DNA of 10,399 bases from positions 1 to 10,399 of the forward strand of contig DAOUHB010000091.1 of the NCBI GenBank assembly GCA_034428935.1. Reading direction: 5' to 3'. The translations under genes and the position numbers were made by a program. The stretch's first letter is position 1, and every line of letters starts with the position of its first letter. The notes under the pieces are model-generated. The model saw nothing but the letters and a program-made list of their open reading frames with translations, ran no database searches and had not been told where the DNA came from. The DNA is from JAAYZQ01 sp034428935. GTDB lineage: Bacteria; Chloroflexota; Anaerolineae; JAAYZQ01. This document shows positions 1 to 5,863 of this stretch, in pieces.

Positions 1-131
1 TACCTGGCGACGATGGGGGCGGCCTTTGCCCGGTTCCAGGCGCAGTATGGTCGTCGCCCCTGTTGGCAGGGATCTCGGACCCGGCCGCAGTGACCAACTT
101 TGTAAAAGAGTATGGGGTGTATCATGCCTGA
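1..131 (+). CDS. C-terminal end of an unidentified protein, possible frameshift (partial)
   Basis: This is the tail of a plus-strand gene that begins left of the window. Frame 1 reads YLATMGAAFARFQAQYGRRP with GC-rich third positions and then stops at TGA 91-93 after an arginine-rich run. From about base 57, frame 3 looks more like protein, reading PLLAGISDPAAVTNFVKEYG and ending at TGA 129-131. Adding one C to the C-run at 57-60 would join the two into one continuous sequence. If that is right, the gene ends at 131 and overlaps the next start codon (ATG at 124) by 8 bases, a usual sign of translational coupling. I do not recognise the family. The alternative is an intact gene ending at 93. 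The frameshift could be a real mutation or a sequencing or assembly error in a homopolymer. Confidence 0.45.
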   Translation, partial: PGDDGGGLCPVPGAVWSSPLLAGISDPAAVTNFVKEYGVYHA

Positions 132-300
132 GAAGACAAGGACTGAGCAGGCTCAACAGCAGGCGACCTTTACCATCCCCTGGGAAGAGAAACGCAAGGA
201 GCTGGGCGCCATCGTCGCCAACGAAGAGATGATCGCCCAGAGCTGGGATGTGGGCGAGGATCTGCTGTTCTTCTTCCTGATGTGGCTGGGGACGTACTAA
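124..300 (+). CDS. Small hypothetical protein, 58 residues
   Basis: The predicted product is 58 residues. Its N-terminal part is polar and Gln-rich, its middle is charged (PWEEKRKELG, VANEEMIAQSW), and it ends in an aromatic hydrophobic stretch (LLFFFLMWLGTY). The last 12 residues are too short for a normal membrane helix but could be amphipathic or membrane-touching. I chose ATG at 124 because a GGGGTG sequence lies at 115-120 and because this start overlaps the probable stop of the upstream gene at 129-131. A start at 112 in the same frame is also possible. The ORF lies convergent to the redox cluster and is separated from it by 259 non-coding bases, so it is probably a different transcription unit. 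The function is unknown and I do not recognise a family. Confidence 0.5.
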   Translation: MPEKTRTEQAQQQATFTIPWEEKRKELGAIVANEEMIAQSWDVGEDLLFFFLMWLGTY

Positions 301-327
301 ACTGCTACCAAATGAAACCTGCATCCC

Positions 328-360
328 GGTGCGTTGCACCTGCCGTTGGTGCGACGCACC
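328..360. repeat. Hairpin-forming inverted repeat, GGTGCG core
   Basis: Bases 328-340 (GGTGCGTTGCACC) and 348-360 (GGTGCGACGCACC) are reverse complements except for one T:G position, with a 7-base loop (TGCCGTT). Each arm is also nearly palindromic by itself. The segment GCGACGCACC at 351-360 recurs at 463-472. There is no T-run after it, so it looks more like a dispersed palindromic element or an RNA-stability hairpin downstream of the 58-residue ORF than a classical terminator. Confidence 0.6.
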
Positions 361-462
361 TGGTGTAGAATCCACCTTGGCTTTGGTTTAGGTGAAACCC
401 GCAGACGTTTGGGCGTAGAGCGTATAGCTCTCACCCTGGTGTGAGTTCAGGAGTTGACACAA

Positions 463-493
463 GCGACGCACCCGCGATTTGCGGGTGCGTCGC
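463..493. terminator. Perfect 13-bp hairpin between convergent genes, probable terminator
   Basis: GCGACGCACCCGC (463-475) pairs perfectly with 481-493 across a 5-base loop (GATTT). On the plus strand the stem is followed by AGTTTTG, and on the minus strand by TTGTGT, so the U-tract is modest in either direction. It lies 67 bases beyond the etfA stop and 163 bases beyond the stop of the 58-residue ORF, where a shared terminator for convergent units would be expected. It shares its GCGACGCACC core with the hairpin at 328-360, so it may instead be a copy of a genomic palindromic repeat that works as a terminator. Confidence 0.7.
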
Positions 494-559
494 AGTTTTG
501 CCAACCGGCAGACGGCCGGGCCGAAAACGCGTTGGAAACGCGCTCGGCGGGAAGCGCTT

Positions 560-1540
560 CTACTCTGACAGGAGCGCCTTGAACTCTTTTTCCAGGGCCG
601 GCAGCACCTCGAACAGGTCGCCGACAATGCCATAGTTGGCCAGCTTGAAGATGGGCGCCTCGGGATCCTTGTTGACGGCCACGATGACCTTGGCCGTCTT
701 CATGCCCGCCAGGTGCTGGATGGCACCCGACACGCCGCAGGCGATGTACAGGTTGGGCGTCACCGTCTTGCCCGTCTGGCCCACCTGGTGCGCGTGGGGG
801 ATCCAGCCGGCGTCGACGGCGGCGCGGGAGGCTCCCACGGCCGCGCCCAGCGTCTTGGCCAGGCTGCGGAGGGGGGCAAAGCCCTCGGGCCCGCCCACGC
901 CGCGGCCGCCCGAGACGATGATGTCAGCCTCGGCGACGTCGATCTCGCCCTCGGCCGCGCCCAGGATGTCGACCACGCGGGCGCGCACGTTGTCGGCCAC
1001 GGCCGCCACGGGCTGCACGTTGGCCGTCGAGCCGGGGTTCGGATCCCGGGCTGGCAGGACGTTGGGCCGCACGCTGGCGATCTGGGGATCGCCGTTAAGC
1101 TTGACGCGGGCCAAAGCCTTGCCGGCAAAGAAGGGGCGCGTGGCCAGCAGCCGGCCGCCGTCGATCTCCAGGGCGGTGCACTCGGTGGCCAGGCCGGCGC
1201 CCAGGCGGGCCGCCAGCCGCGGGGCCAGGTCCTTGCCCATGGCCGTGGCGCCGATGAGCAGGATGGCCGGCTCGGCCTGGGCGATGACCTGGCCCAGGGT
1301 GGCGGCATAGGCCTCGCTGGCATAGGGTTGCAGGGCCGGGTCGTCGGCCACGTACACTTTCGTTGCGCCGTACTGGGCCAGCGTGTCGGGCAGGCCGTCC
1401 AGCCCGGAGCCCAGGAGCACGGCCTCCACCTGGCCGCCCAACTGGCCGGCCAGCTCGGCGCCGGCAGTCAACATCTCGAAGGCGACCTTTTTCAGGACGC
1501 CGTCCCGCTGTTCCGCAAATACCAGGACATTGTTTCCCAT
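560..1540 (-). CDS. etfA: Electron transfer flavoprotein, alpha subunit
   Basis: This is the large subunit of the soluble ETF heterodimer, which carries electrons on FAD between dehydrogenases and a redox partner. The C-terminal FAD domain is clear: SGGRGVGG at about residues 210-217, GASR at 236-239, QVGQTGKT at 252-259, and the ETF-alpha signature LYIACGVSGAIQH onwards at 264-290, ending in IVAVNKD. The N-terminal part (residues 1-190) is the usual Rossmann-like ETF domain. At 326 residues the length is normal and there is no N-terminal ferredoxin extension like that of CarE-type EtfA. Two adjacent ATGs exist, at 1543 and 1540. AGGAGG at 1547-1552 is 3 bases from the first and 6 from the second, so I prefer 1540. 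It follows etfB by 7-10 bases and is the last gene of the cluster. Context suggests it shuttles electrons to or from the Hdr/Nuo proteins. Confidence 0.96.
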   Translation of the reverse strand: MGNNVLVFAEQRDGVLKKVAFEMLTAGAELAGQLGGQVEAVLLGSGLDGLPDTLAQYGATKVYVADDPALQPYASEAYAATLGQVIAQAEPAILLIGATAMGKDLAPRLAARLGAGLATECTALEIDGGRLLATRPFFAGKALARVKLNGDPQIASVRPNVLPARDPNPGSTANVQPVAAVADNVRARVVDILGAAEGEIDVAEADIIVSGGRGVGGPEGFAPLRSLAKTLGAAVGASRAAVDAGWIPHAHQVGQTGKTVTPNLYIACGVSGAIQHLAGMKTAKVIVAVNKDPEAPIFKLANYGIVGDLFEVLPALEKEFKALLSE

Positions 1541-1546
1541 CATCCG

Positions 1547-1552
1547 CCTCCT
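1547..1552 (-). promoter_or_regulatory. Ribosome binding site of etfA overlapping the etfB stop
   Basis: The minus strand reads TAGGAGGCGGATGATG here. AGGAGG is a full Shine-Dalgarno match, and its first bases belong to the TAG stop codon of etfB (1551-1553). This ties etfA translation to termination of etfB. The spacing is 3 bases to the first ATG and 6 to the second, which favours the second. Confidence 0.8.
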
Positions 1553-2339
1553 AGATGACCTTTGCTTCGACGCGCAGCAAGCGCACGACCTCTTTGGCCG
1601 CTTCGGCTGGCTCGCCGGGGACGATGCGGCCCGGGGCGCGCTCGGGCGGCGGCAGGATGTCCACCACCTCCAGCCGCGAGCCGGCGGCGCCCACGTCGCC
1701 CGCGTCCAGGCCCACGTCGGCCAGGATCCACTCGTTGAACGGCTTGCTCCGCGCCTGGCGGATGCCGCGGAAGGATGGGTAGCGGGGCTCGTTGAGGCCC
1801 TTCTGGGCGGTGATGACCGCCGGCAGGGGGAACTCGACCACCTCTTTGCCGCCCTCGATGTCCCGCTCGGCCCGGCCCGTCCTGGCGTCGGGGTTCAGGT
1901 CCAGCTTGCTGACCACAGAGACGTGAGGCAGGTCCAGGAGCTCGGCCACCATGACGCCGACGGCGTGGTTGTCGTCGTCCACGGCCTGCTTGCCGCAAAA
2001 GATGGCGTCATAGTCTCCCAACTTCTGGACGGCGGCCGCCAGGGCCTTGGCCGTCGCATAGGCGTCGCCGTCCTGGAACTCGGCAGCCGACAGGTGGTAG
2101 ACCTGGTCGGCGCCCATGGCCAGGCCCTTGAGGATGCTCTCCCGGGCCCGCTCCGGTCCCAGGCTCAGCAGGGTCACCTTGCCGCCGTGCTGCTCCTGCC
2201 ACTTGAGGGCCTCTTCCAGGGCAAATTCGTCGTAGGGGTTGACGACGTACTGGATCCCCTCCTCGACGACGGCGCCCCCCCGGACCTCGATGCGCGTCTC
2301 GGTGTCCGGCACCTCTTTCAGTAAGACGATTGAGTTCAT
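1551..2339 (-). CDS. etfB: Electron transfer flavoprotein, beta subunit
   Basis: This is the small subunit of the ETF heterodimer. Family motifs are VPDT at residues 10-13, NPYDEFALEEAL at 34-45, the nucleotide-binding segment GKQAVDDD at 116-123 followed by a conserved AELL, and the late segment PAVITAQKGLNEPRYPS at 173-189. At 262 residues the length is normal. The start at 2339 is supported by GAGGAGGGAG just upstream. In ETFs this subunit binds AMP (ordinary type) or a second FAD (bifurcating type). The segment after DDD reads NHAVGV rather than the more usual TxQVGP, and by eye I cannot decide which type this is. It is separated from the upstream hdrA gene by a 171-base repeat-bearing spacer. 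Its position beside Hdr and Nuo-type genes makes a role in flavin-based electron bifurcation plausible, but this is inference. Confidence 0.96.
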   Translation of the reverse strand: MNSIVLLKEVPDTETRIEVRGGAVVEEGIQYVVNPYDEFALEEALKWQEQHGGKVTLLSLGPERARESILKGLAMGADQVYHLSAAEFQDGDAYATAKALAAAVQKLGDYDAIFCGKQAVDDDNHAVGVMVAELLDLPHVSVVSKLDLNPDARTGRAERDIEGGKEVVEFPLPAVITAQKGLNEPRYPSFRGIRQARSKPFNEWILADVGLDAGDVGAAGSRLEVVDILPPPERAPGRIVPGEPAEAAKEVVRLLRVEAKVI

Positions 2340-2347
2340 GCTCCCTC

Positions 2348-2404
2348 CTCGAAACTGAGTCGTTCTGTTGAATCCTCTCGTGGGGGCAACCCCCGCGGTT
2401 GCCC
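2348..2404. repeat. Direct repeat copy 1 with GGGCAACC/GGTTGCCC stem
   Basis: This 57-base unit starts CTCGAAACTGAGTCGTTCTG and ends in a palindrome, GGGCAACC (2384-2391) and GGTTGCCC (2397-2404), with a CCCGC loop. It is nearly identical to 2435-2489. Its left end touches the Shine-Dalgarno region of etfB. Confidence 0.85.
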
Positions 2405-2410
2405 ACCGCC

Positions 2411-2431
2411 GGGCAGGGGCGAGCCCTGCCC
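2411..2431. repeat. Palindrome GGGCAGGG/CCCTGCCC between the two direct repeats
   Basis: GGGCAGGG (2411-2418) and CCCTGCCC (2424-2431) form an 8-bp stem with a GCGAG loop. It is similar in design to, but different in sequence from, the stems in the flanking direct repeats, which makes three hairpins in a row in the hdrA-etfB spacer. Confidence 0.75.
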
Positions 2432-2434
2432 CTA

Positions 2435-2489
2435 CTCGAAACTGATCGTTCTGTCAATCCTCACGTAGGGGCAACCCCCGCGGTTGCCC
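2435..2489. repeat. Direct repeat copy 2 with GGGCAACC/GGTTGCCC stem
   Basis: This 55-base unit starts CTCGAAACTGATCGTTCTG and carries the palindrome GGGCAACC (2469-2476) and GGTTGCCC (2482-2489) with a CCCGC loop. It differs from the copy at 2348-2404 by a few substitutions and two missing bases. It lies 21 bases beyond the hdrA stop codon, so the stem could protect the 3' end of upstream mRNA or reduce read-through into etfBA. Confidence 0.85.
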
Positions 2490-2510
2490 TCCGGTTCACG
2501 GATCGGCAGG

Positions 2511-4505
2511 CTAGCCCAACATCGCGTCCAGCATGGCCAGCGTCTGCTTCTGGGTAAAGTGGCCCAGCGTGATGGCCTTGGATGGGCAGGCCACCGAGCA
2601 GGTGCCGCAGCCCTTGCACAGCACCTCGTTGATGGTCATGATCCCCCGCCAGGCGTGCATGCTCAAGGCGCCGTAGGCGCAGGCCGCCTCGCACAGGCCG
2701 CAGCCGACGCACAGGTCGCTGTTCACCGAGCTGACGATGGCCTCCACCGTGGCCTTGCCATTGCTAAGGGGGATGAGGGCCGACGAAGCGGCCGCCTTGG
2801 CCTGGGCCACGGTGTCGGGAATGTCCTTGGGGCCCTGGCAGGTGCCCGCCAGGAAGACGCCGTCGCTCGTCGTGTCCACGGGCCGCAGCTTGGGGTGGGC
2901 CTCGGCCAGGAACCGGTCGCCCGTGCACGACAGCTTGAGCATCTTGGACATCTCCTGGCCGCCGCTGCCCGGCTCCAGGCCCACGGCCAGGACCACCATG
3001 TCGGCCTCGACCTCGATGGCGCGCCGCAGGAGCGTGTCTTCGGCGCGGATCACCAGCTTGTCGCCCCGCCGAAAGATCTCGGAAGGGTTGCCACGCCGGT
3101 AGCGCACGCCCCGCGCCCGGGCCCGGTCGTAAAACTCCTCGCCGCCCTTGGTAAAGGCCCGCACGTCCATGTAAAAGACGGTCACCCGGGCGTCGGGCAG
3201 TTGGTCCAGGACAACGTTGGCCTGCTTGGCGGTGTACATGCAGCACACCCGCGAGCAGTACTCGTTGCCCACCTGCTTGTCGCGAGAGCCCACGCAGTGG
3301 ACAAAGACCACGTGCTCGGGCTTCACCTGCGTCCCGGGAATGACAATCTGGCCGCCCGTGGGGCCGTTCCCGGCCGCCAGCCGCTCGAACTCCAGCGAGG
3401 AGATGACGCCCGGATACTGGTCGTAGCCCAGCTCGGGCTTGCGCGCCGGGTTAAAGGGATCGTAGCCCGTGGCGACGACGATGGCCCCCATCTTGACGCT
3501 GCGCTCCTCGGGCACCTGGCCGAAATCGACGGCGCCCTCGGGGCAGGCGGCGGCGCAGGGCGGGCTCTCGCGGCAGAGGGTGGCGGCCCCCTCCGCGGCG
3601 GGCTCGGGGGCGCCGGCCAGCCGCAGGCAGTGGTCGGGATCGACCGTGTAGGTGGCGGGCAGGGCCTGGGGGTACTGCCTGTAAATGGCCGCCCGGCGGC
3701 CCAGGCCCATCTGGAACTCGTCGGCGATCTGGCCCGACAAGAGGCATGCCTCGGCGCACTTGTCGCAGGCCGTGCACTTGGTCGCGTCCACGTAGCGGGG
3801 CTTGAGCCGTACCGTGGCCTCAAAGTTGCCGATGTAGCCGTCGATGCCCGTCAGCTCGCTGTAGGCCAGGATCTCGACGTTGGGGTGGCGAGCGGCGCGC
3901 TCTATTTCGGAGAGGACCAGGGCGCCGGCGTCTTCCATGCGGGGAAAGGTCCTGTTGAGCTGGGCCATGCGCCCGCCCAGGCTGGGCTGGCGCTCGACGA
4001 TGGTGACCTTGTAGCCGGCGTCGGCAATGTCCAGGGCGGCCTCCAGGCCGGCGATGCCCCCGCCGATCACCAGGGCAGCAGGGATGACGCCCACCTCGCG
4101 CTCCGCCAGGGGCTCCAGCAGGGCGGCCTTGGCCACCGTGCCGGCCACAAGCTCCTTGGCCTTCTGGGTGCCGATGGCGCGATTGGGATGAACCCACGAC
4201 ACCTGCTCGCGGATGTTGGCCATCTCGAAATAGTAGGGGTTGACGCCGACCTCTTCGATGACCGTGCGAAAGGTGGCCTCGTGCATTCGCGGCGAGCACG
4301 AGGCAACCACAACGCGGGTCAGGCCGTAATCGCGAATGTCCTGCTTGATCATCTCCTGGCCGGGGTCAGAGCACATGTACATATAATCGCGGGACACGAC
4401 CACGCCAGGCAGGGTGCTGGCGTATTCGGCCACAGCCTGCGAGTCCACCGTGGCGGCGATGTTGATGCCGCAGTGGCAGACGTACACGCCGATTCTGGAT
4501 GCCAT
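2511..4505 (-). CDS. hdrA: Full-length HdrA-like FAD/iron-sulfur oxidoreductase, divergent cysteine set
   Basis: This belongs to the heterodisulfide reductase subunit A family, whose FAD is the bifurcation site in methanogens. Domains in order: N-terminal HdrA domain (CHCG at 10-13, CSDPGQ at 45-50, ASCSPRMHE at 68-76); FAD-binding fold with GGGIAG at 148-153; inserted ferredoxin (C244, C247, C250, C254, then C293, C311, C317, C321); the HdrA cluster motif with C404, C417, C421 and C422; and a C-terminal 2x[4Fe-4S] ferredoxin (C599-C609 and C630-C640). At 664 residues the length is typical. Odd points: the usual REHCSWVH reads REQVSWVH, the usual FPTLDCSxC reads FPRMEDAGA (187-195), and the second inserted cluster motif has C-x5-C and an insertion. 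The start at 4505 has a GAGGAGA site upstream. It sits between the HdrD-like gene and etfB. Electron flow between NAD(H), ferredoxin, HdrD and ETF is inferred. Confidence 0.95.
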   Translation of the reverse strand: MASRIGVYVCHCGINIAATVDSQAVAEYASTLPGVVVSRDYMYMCSDPGQEMIKQDIRDYGLTRVVVASCSPRMHEATFRTVIEEVGVNPYYFEMANIREQVSWVHPNRAIGTQKAKELVAGTVAKAALLEPLAEREVGVIPAALVIGGGIAGLEAALDIADAGYKVTIVERQPSLGGRMAQLNRTFPRMEDAGALVLSEIERAARHPNVEILAYSELTGIDGYIGNFEATVRLKPRYVDATKCTACDKCAEACLLSGQIADEFQMGLGRRAAIYRQYPQALPATYTVDPDHCLRLAGAPEPAAEGAATLCRESPPCAAACPEGAVDFGQVPEERSVKMGAIVVATGYDPFNPARKPELGYDQYPGVISSLEFERLAAGNGPTGGQIVIPGTQVKPEHVVFVHCVGSRDKQVGNEYCSRVCCMYTAKQANVVLDQLPDARVTVFYMDVRAFTKGGEEFYDRARARGVRYRRGNPSEIFRRGDKLVIRAEDTLLRRAIEVEADMVVLAVGLEPGSGGQEMSKMLKLSCTGDRFLAEAHPKLRPVDTTSDGVFLAGTCQGPKDIPDTVAQAKAAASSALIPLSNGKATVEAIVSSVNSDLCVGCGLCEAACAYGALSMHAWRGIMTINEVLCKGCGTCSVACPSKAITLGHFTQKQTLAMLDAMLG

Positions 4506-4550
4506 AGTCTCTCCTCGCTCTCTCTGCGTACCGGCTATCCGTAACGCGTC

Positions 4551-4569
4551 CTCAGCCCCTCATGCTGAG
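4551..4569. repeat. Small hairpin in the hdrD-like/hdrA spacer
   Basis: CTCAGC (4551-4556) pairs with GCTGAG (4564-4569) across a 7-base loop. It lies in the 138-base gap between the HdrD-like gene and hdrA, next to a second inverted repeat at 4582-4629. No T-run follows, so I do not call a terminator. Confidence 0.5.
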
Positions 4570-4581
4570 CGGGCCGGCCCC

Positions 4582-4629
4582 CTGTCCTGCTAAGCGAAGC
4601 ACCGGGCCTCGCTCCGGCCAGAAGGACAG
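4582..4629. repeat. Nested inverted repeat in the hdrD-like/hdrA spacer
   Basis: CTGTCCT (4582-4588) pairs with AGGACAG (4623-4629), and inside it AGCGA (4593-4597) pairs with TCGCT (4609-4613). The design resembles dispersed intergenic palindromes. It begins 14 bases beyond the stop codon of the HdrD-like gene on the minus strand and could act as an mRNA-processing or partial termination structure. Confidence 0.5.
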
Positions 4630-4643
4630 CGGACGGGACGGCG

Positions 4644-5780
4644 TCACATCGCCTCCGCCACCAGCTCCATGATATCCATGACCTGGATCTGGTCGTCCAG
4701 CCCCAGGATCTTGACGGCGTCCTCCAGGGTCAGCAGGCAGAAGGGGCAGGCCACGGCCAGGACGTCGGCGCCCAGGGCCACGGCATCCCGCACCCGCTGA
4801 TGGGCCAGGCGCTCCTCGAGGTTGGTGCCCTCGGCCCACATGCGCCCGCCGCCGCCCTCGCAACACACGCTCCGCTCGCGGCTGCGGTCCAGGTCCTGGA
4901 ACTCGAGCCCCGGGATGGCCCGCAGGATGTGGCGCGGCTCGTCATAGATCTGGTTGTGCTTGCCCAGGAAGCAGGGGTCGTGGTAGGTGACCTTCTTGCC
5001 CACGTCGCGGCGCAGCGTGAGCTTGCCGCCGTCGAGGAGCTCGGCCACGAGCTGGGTATAGTGCTGCACGGGGAAGGGCATCTGGCCATACTCGTTGTGA
5101 AAGGCGTTAAAGCAGTGGGGCGAGACGGCCACCATGCGCTGCGCCTGGAACTCGGCAAACATCTCGTGGGCGCCGGCGACCATGTCGGCAAAGCCCTCGG
5201 CTTCGCCGATGCGCCGGATCTCGTTGCCGCAGCACTGCTCGTCGATGCCCATGGTGCCGAACTCGATGCCCGCCTGCTGAAAGACGCGGGCCAGGGCGCG
5301 GGTCACGGGCTGGATGCGGGGGTCGTAGGCCGGCGTGCAGCCGACGTAAAAGAGCAGGTCGGTCTCGCCCGCGTCCAGGACGTTGGCCACCTCGAAATCG
5401 AGGCCCTCGGTCCAGCCGTCGCGGCCCTCGGTGGCAAAGCCCAGGGTGTTGCCCCGGGTGAAGGCGCTCATGAGCGCATCGCGGACGCGCGGCGGCACCC
5501 CCTTGCCCTCGCCGACGATGTAGCCGCGCAGCCCGATGATGACGTCCGCCGGCTTGATGTCCTTGGGGCAGCGAATGGTGCAGGTCAGGCAGTTGGTGCA
5601 GTCCCACAGGACGGCCATGATGCTGGGATCGATCTGGTCTTCCACCAGCACCTCGTAGATAATGCTGCGGATGTTGAGGGCCGTCTTCATGGACACCGGG
5701 CAGCCGCCGGTGCAGCGCCCACACTGGATGCACTCCAGGAGGGTGTATTCCTTCGCGAAATCCCGGGTGTTGACTTTCAT
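4644..5780 (-). CDS. HdrD-like (HdrC-HdrB fusion) CCG-domain iron-sulfur oxidoreductase
   Basis: This is a cytoplasmic Fe-S protein with an HdrC-like ferredoxin part (C17, C20, C23, C27 and C61, C64, C67, C71) followed by two CCG (cysteine-rich, DUF224) domains. The first has YVGC at 145-148, CCGNE at 183-187 and C223. The second has HDPC at 267-270, CCEGGGG at 306-312 and ACPFC at 344-348. In HdrB such CCG domains bind noncubane [4Fe-4S] clusters that cleave a disulfide. Related fusions (GlpC, LldE/LutA-like, BamD-like) pass electrons to or from other acceptors. At 378 residues it is about the expected size for an HdrC plus HdrB fusion. There are no membrane helices. The start at 5780 has AAGGGGGT upstream. 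Beside hdrA, it probably forms the catalytic end of an HdrABC-like unit. The substrate is not identifiable, since a bacterium would not normally use CoM-S-S-CoB. Confidence 0.92.
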   Translation of the reverse strand: MKVNTRDFAKEYTLLECIQCGRCTGGCPVSMKTALNIRSIIYEVLVEDQIDPSIMAVLWDCTNCLTCTIRCPKDIKPADVIIGLRGYIVGEGKGVPPRVRDALMSAFTRGNTLGFATEGRDGWTEGLDFEVANVLDAGETDLLFYVGCTPAYDPRIQPVTRALARVFQQAGIEFGTMGIDEQCCGNEIRRIGEAEGFADMVAGAHEMFAEFQAQRMVAVSPHCFNAFHNEYGQMPFPVQHYTQLVAELLDGGKLTLRRDVGKKVTYHDPCFLGKHNQIYDEPRHILRAIPGLEFQDLDRSRERSVCCEGGGGRMWAEGTNLEERLAHQRVRDAVALGADVLAVACPFCLLTLEDAVKILGLDDQIQVMDIMELVAEAM

Positions 5781-5863
5781 CCTACCCCCTTGCCGTAATC
5801 GCCGTGGCCAGCGGGCCAGGCTCTATAGTTGGCGCTCTCGCTCATTGCACACGTCCCACTTTC

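Noticed and set aside
417..445. Small stems AGAGC/GCTCT (417-431) and TCACC/GGTGTGA nearby as regulatory RNA
   Set aside because: The stems are short and imperfect, and no known riboswitch or ncRNA pattern is recognisable.
713..2324. Plus-strand open frames antisense to etfA and etfB
   Set aside because: Both minus-strand genes carry unmistakable ETF signatures. The plus frames have no motifs and are explained by GC-rich codon use.
2348..2489. Repeats as a CRISPR array
   Set aside because: There are only two full units, each with a long internal palindrome, and the single spacer is itself palindromic. No cas genes are present.
2484..4544. 686-residue plus-strand open frame antisense to hdrA
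   Set aside because: It is antisense to a clearly recognisable HdrA, is rich in Gly, Ala, His and Leu without family motifs, and is typical of high-GC third-position shadows.
5781..5863. Possible promoter or gene in the 83-base spacer before the HdrD-like gene
   Set aside because: Apart from a 5-bp TGGCC/GGCCA stem near 5806-5819 and the ribosome binding site, I see no convincing -35/-10 pair or ORF.
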